Position numbers and translations under genes: made by a program. A DNA stretch of 64,000 nt from VFMC01 sp963791635 (GTDB taxonomy: Bacteria; Actinomycetota; Acidimicrobiia; Acidimicrobiales; Ilumatobacteraceae), in the NCBI GenBank assembly GCA_963791635.1, contig CAWBTC010000014.1, positions 78,585-142,584 of the forward strand, written 5' to 3'. This document shows, piece by piece, positions 61,618 to 64,000 of this stretch. Positions within the stretch are counted from its first letter, which is position 1. Each line of letters begins with the position of its first letter. The notes beneath the pieces were generated by a model. It did not search any database, was not told where the DNA came from, and worked only from the letters and a program-made list of their open reading frames with translations.

Positions 61618-61857
61618 CTACTGATCGGCCAGGTCTGGGTCCTCGATGCTGGCGAGGCCGGCCGCGTAGCGGTCCCGGAGTGCGTGGCGGAGTTCGAGGC
61701 GTGCGGTCTGGATGCCGCCAGGAATGATCAGCGCAGCGTCGCCGAGATCGATGATCCCTACTTCGCCGCCGTGTTCGATGCCCCACCGGTGGCGCAGCTC
61801 AGAAGGCAGATTGGTCTGACCGCGGTGGGAAACCTTGGCCGTTGAGGTACCGGGCAT
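61618..61857 (-). CDS. AbrB/MazE-like antitoxin
   Basis: 79 aa with an AbrB/SpoVT swapped-hairpin domain: TAKVSHRGQTNLPSELRHRWGIEHGGEVGII, then DAALIIPGG, and a helical tail. Such proteins bind their own promoter and neutralise a cognate toxin. TACAAT (61864-61869, minus strand) 6 nt upstream gives a leaderless start. Confidence 0.7.
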   Translation of the reverse strand: MPGTSTAKVSHRGQTNLPSELRHRWGIEHGGEVGIIDLGDAALIIPGGIQTARLELRHALRDRYAAGLASIEDPDLADQ

Positions 61858-61863
61858 GTCTGC

Positions 61864-61869
61864 ATTGTA
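61864..61869 (-). promoter_or_regulatory. -10 box for the AbrB-toxin pair
   Basis: TACAAT on the minus strand, 6 nt before the ATG. A weak palindrome (GTAGGTCAGCTTAC) directly upstream may be the antitoxin operator. Confidence 0.5.
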
Positions 61870-61881
61870 CCGTAAGCTGAC

Positions 61882-62160
61882 CTACAAGGCGGCGCCTGGA
61901 GTGCGCGTCCGACCGCACACCCAGCACCCTCGCCCGCTACATCGAGGACACCTCCAACCGGACGAGAGATACGTGCCGGTCGGGGGCAGGGTCTGGTGCG
62001 CGGCATCGATGTCGGAGAGAGTGGCAATCCCCGTCTCACCGCTGTCGATTCCCGATGAAGTACGTGGCAGCGGAGCGAGATCGCCAGTCGTCGGATCGGC
62101 AGGGAATGCTCGATGTCGTCGGGCTTGCCGCAAGACTTGGTGATACACCCTGGTCAGCAT
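61882..62160 (-). CDS. possible small Cys-rich protein
   Basis: 92-aa ORF with a CPRCSGRGCWVCG cluster resembling the DnaJ/zinc-ribbon type near its C-terminus. The N-terminal half is unremarkable. No clear SD or start support. It lies in the 61858-62373 stretch, which otherwise has no gene. It may be chance. Confidence 0.3.
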   Translation of the reverse strand: MLTRVYHQVLRQARRHRAFPADPTTGDLAPLPRTSSGIDSGETGIATLSDIDAAHQTLPPTGTYLSSGWRCPRCSGRGCWVCGRTRTPGAAL

Positions 62161-62373
62161 CGGAACATACCCCGTGACCTGCTAATTCACGTTCCGGTCG
62201 CGACCCGCCCAGTAGGGGGCACGAAGATCCTTCTTCAGCTCAAGAACAGGTGGTCTGAGCTGGGCGGACGCGACCTTCAGGGGTCGTTGTCGCTTCGATG
62301 CCACACGGGGTTCTCCCCGCTTCGTCGCCGCACGATCCCGTTGATCGTGACCGGACGAGGAGGCAGTGGCGGC

Positions 62374-63804
62374 ATGGAAGTCTTGAAGGTGAAGGTGCTC
62401 GGCGGCAGCAAGCGCAAGGTGCTCACGAGGATCAGGTACGGCGATGCCGTCGAGCGGTACGAGGTGCGCTGGCGGGTGTACTTCATGGGTGGCGAGATGC
62501 GCGAGCTCCGCCAGCGATTCGACCGAGCGGTCGAGGCCGATCAGTTCATCCGGGTGCTCGGAGCGGTCGCGCTCCCGGGCTCGACGTGGCGGATGGGCGA
62601 CGATGGCCGCCCGTACGACGCCGCCACTCGACCGGTCGTCCCGGAGGAACCGCAGGGCCTGTCGGTGACGATGTGGGACGCGCTGCAGATGTACCGGTCG
62701 GCGACGTGGCGCACCGCGTCGGCCAACGGACGCAAGACCCACGCCTACGTGCTCCGAGCGATGGCGCGAGTCGTGACCGATCGAGCGCCCACCATGCCGC
62801 CCGCGGCCGAGGCATACCTTGCGTGCATCGCGTTCCGCGCCGAGAGTGAGCCGGCCGATCGGGCACTCGCCCGCGTCAAGCGGCACCGCAGCGGGTTCAC
62901 CGGCGCCGAGCTGCTCGCCGGCCGCCAGTTCCTCGAGCGCTGGTCCCTGCCCGTGTCCGAGCTCACCACCGCGCACGTTCGTGGCCTCATCGCAGAGGTC
63001 GGTACGGGTCGAGCTGCGTCGACGGAAGGGCGACGTTGGGGCGACATGAGGACGGTGCTGCGCTGGTGGGTGAACGAGGAACTGATCGAAGAACGCGTCA
63101 TCACTCGGGTCGGGCGCGTACGCGGCACCGTCATCGAGCCGCCCGGCGAGGACGACCCGATCCCCACCGAGGCCGAGATGTGGACGATGGGCTGGGCGCT
63201 GTGCCTCGTCGGCCATCCGCGTTACGCCGCACTCCCCTTCGTCATGGGCGGCGCCGGCCTCCGCGCCGGCGAGTGCTTCGCGCTCCGCCGCCGAGACTGC
63301 ATCGACGAACCAGGTGGCGGCATATGGCTGACCGTCCGACGCAGCTACAGCAAGCCCGGCAAGGACTGGACCACCGATGGCGCGGCCGACGAGCACCGCG
63401 GCACGAAGGCCAAAGGACCCGATGGCGACCGACGGGGCCGCCGCACCTATCTCGCGCCAGTCGAGGCCGCTGTCCTGCGCACCCACCTCGAGCACTACAC
63501 CGGCGCCGACGCCGATGCCCTGGTGTTCACGACCAGTCGGGGGAAGCCCGTCGACATCGCCCATCTGCAAGAACGGGCATGGCAGCGAGCACGCGAACTG
63601 GCGTTCCCGGCCCCACACCGACTGAACAGCGTCGGACGCCACGCGTTCCGCCACCTCGCCGCCACCCGATGGCTCCGCGCCGGCGTCCCGCTCAAGACCG
63701 CAGCCAAGTGGGGCGGATGGAAGGACACCACCACGATGCTCCGCTGGTACGAAGCACGCCTCCCAGGCGACGACGAGCTCGCCGCAGCTCGAATGTCCGC
63801 GTGA
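62374..63804 (+). CDS. tyrosine recombinase/integrase
   Basis: 476-aa phage-type integrase. Core-binding SAM-like region about 150-250, then catalytic residues: Arg in GGAGLRAGECFAL, Lys region at KAKGPDGDRRGRRTYL, HxxR in GRHAFRHLAATR, W/H site in KWGGWKD, and nucleophile Tyr in TTMLRWYEARL. ATG 62374 follows a GAGGAGG SD; the longer frame back to 62113 adds low-complexity residues. It lies at the right end of the window and suggests a mobile element there; no att site or tRNA is visible here. Confidence 0.87.
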   Translation: MEVLKVKVLGGSKRKVLTRIRYGDAVERYEVRWRVYFMGGEMRELRQRFDRAVEADQFIRVLGAVALPGSTWRMGDDGRPYDAATRPVVPEEPQGLSVTMWDALQMYRSATWRTASANGRKTHAYVLRAMARVVTDRAPTMPPAAEAYLACIAFRAESEPADRALARVKRHRSGFTGAELLAGRQFLERWSLPVSELTTAHVRGLIAEVGTGRAASTEGRRWGDMRTVLRWWVNEELIEERVITRVGRVRGTVIEPPGEDDPIPTEAEMWTMGWALCLVGHPRYAALPFVMGGAGLRAGECFALRRRDCIDEPGGGIWLTVRRSYSKPGKDWTTDGAADEHRGTKAKGPDGDRRGRRTYLAPVEAAVLRTHLEHYTGADADALVFTTSRGKPVDIAHLQERAWQRARELAFPAPHRLNSVGRHAFRHLAATRWLRAGVPLKTAAKWGGWKDTTTMLRWYEARLPGDDELAAARMSA

Positions 63805-64000
63805 CATCTCGACGGCTCGTCATCGTGTCAGCCAGCGTCTCGATCGTCGCCGGCAAGAAGTGCCGACAGCGTTCACCCAGATGCCGATCCGCGGAGCGTG
63901 AGCCAAGCCTCTCGGGCCCACCCGCAGATGCCGAGGTAGCTTGGCGGTCTGCCGGATCGGCGATCGAACACGGCTGCCGATCGCGGCGGGAGTGGTGGAA
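63805..64000. other. right end, no recognised gene
   Basis: 196 nt after the integrase stop, where an attachment site might be expected. I see no tRNA, no clear direct repeat and no ORF of note in this short stretch. Confidence 0.4.

Noticed and set aside
1..64000. tRNA or rRNA genes
   Set aside because: Intergenic regions were read on both strands for cloverleaf or rRNA-like segments; none was recognised, though a dedicated tRNA search could not be run.

Overview
This window is high-GC, densely coded bacterial DNA. The gene content (F420-type luciferase-like oxidoreductase, MaoC hydratase, many SDR/P450/acyl-CoA genes, KimA-CeoB-CeoC-OB synteny as in mycobacteria, many GTG starts and leaderless-looking promoters) points to an actinobacterium. 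An Acidimicrobiia (Ilumatobacter-like) host is my best guess; this is inference, with no marker gene compared.

Layout. 1-6.2 kb: core translation/transcription block on the minus strand (rimP-nusA-ylxR-infB, infB running off the left edge), divergent from proS. 6.2-20.9 kb: mixed metabolism (DUF2071 protein, MaoC hydratase, FTR1 iron permease, SDR, secreted PGRP amidase, geranylgeranyl-reductase-like flavoprotein, a DUF559 nuclease-like gene bracketed by inverted repeat arrays, nitronate monooxygenase, M20 peptidase, MmcQ/YjbR protein, and a minus-strand ABM-SDR-esterase-P450 run). 20.9-28.5 kb: class III adenylate cyclase, F420-type oxidoreductase, larE, an ABC-2 exporter operon, panB. 28.5-34.5 kb: a DmdA-like aminomethyltransferase with DUF1326/DUF2182 genes, facing an XRE regulator-AcuI-flavoprotein run across a perfect 30-bp palindromic operator. 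34.6-38.9 kb: Baeyer-Villiger monooxygenase, ROK kinase, acyl-CoA dehydrogenase.

39.0-55.9 kb is the most striking region: a K+/Mg2+ homeostasis island with kdpFABC, kdpDE, a free-standing DUF4118 membrane protein, a second diverged kdpDE pair whose KdpD has lost the Walker A lysine, a KimA-type K+ permease, CeoB/CeoC TrkA subunits, an OB-fold protein and CorA. Direct repeats with 11-bp spacing precede kdpF, the DUF4118 gene and kimA, and look like shared KdpE-type operators. 55.9-64 kb: two small proteins, a lipase-like hydrolase, a leaderless 22-codon leader ORF with overlapping hairpins ahead of a 56-aa protein, an alcohol dehydrogenase, VOC and DinB proteins, an AbiEii-like remnant, an AbrB antitoxin with an unrecognised partner, and a tyrosine recombinase that suggests a mobile element edge to the right.

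Six genes (efeU-like, LLM oxidoreductase, larE, DUF2182, ROK, ADH) are broken by short frame disruptions, nearly all explainable as one extra base, while the protein stays well conserved on both sides. I read these as likely consensus errors or very recent mutations rather than old decay. No rRNA, tRNA or CRISPR array was seen.
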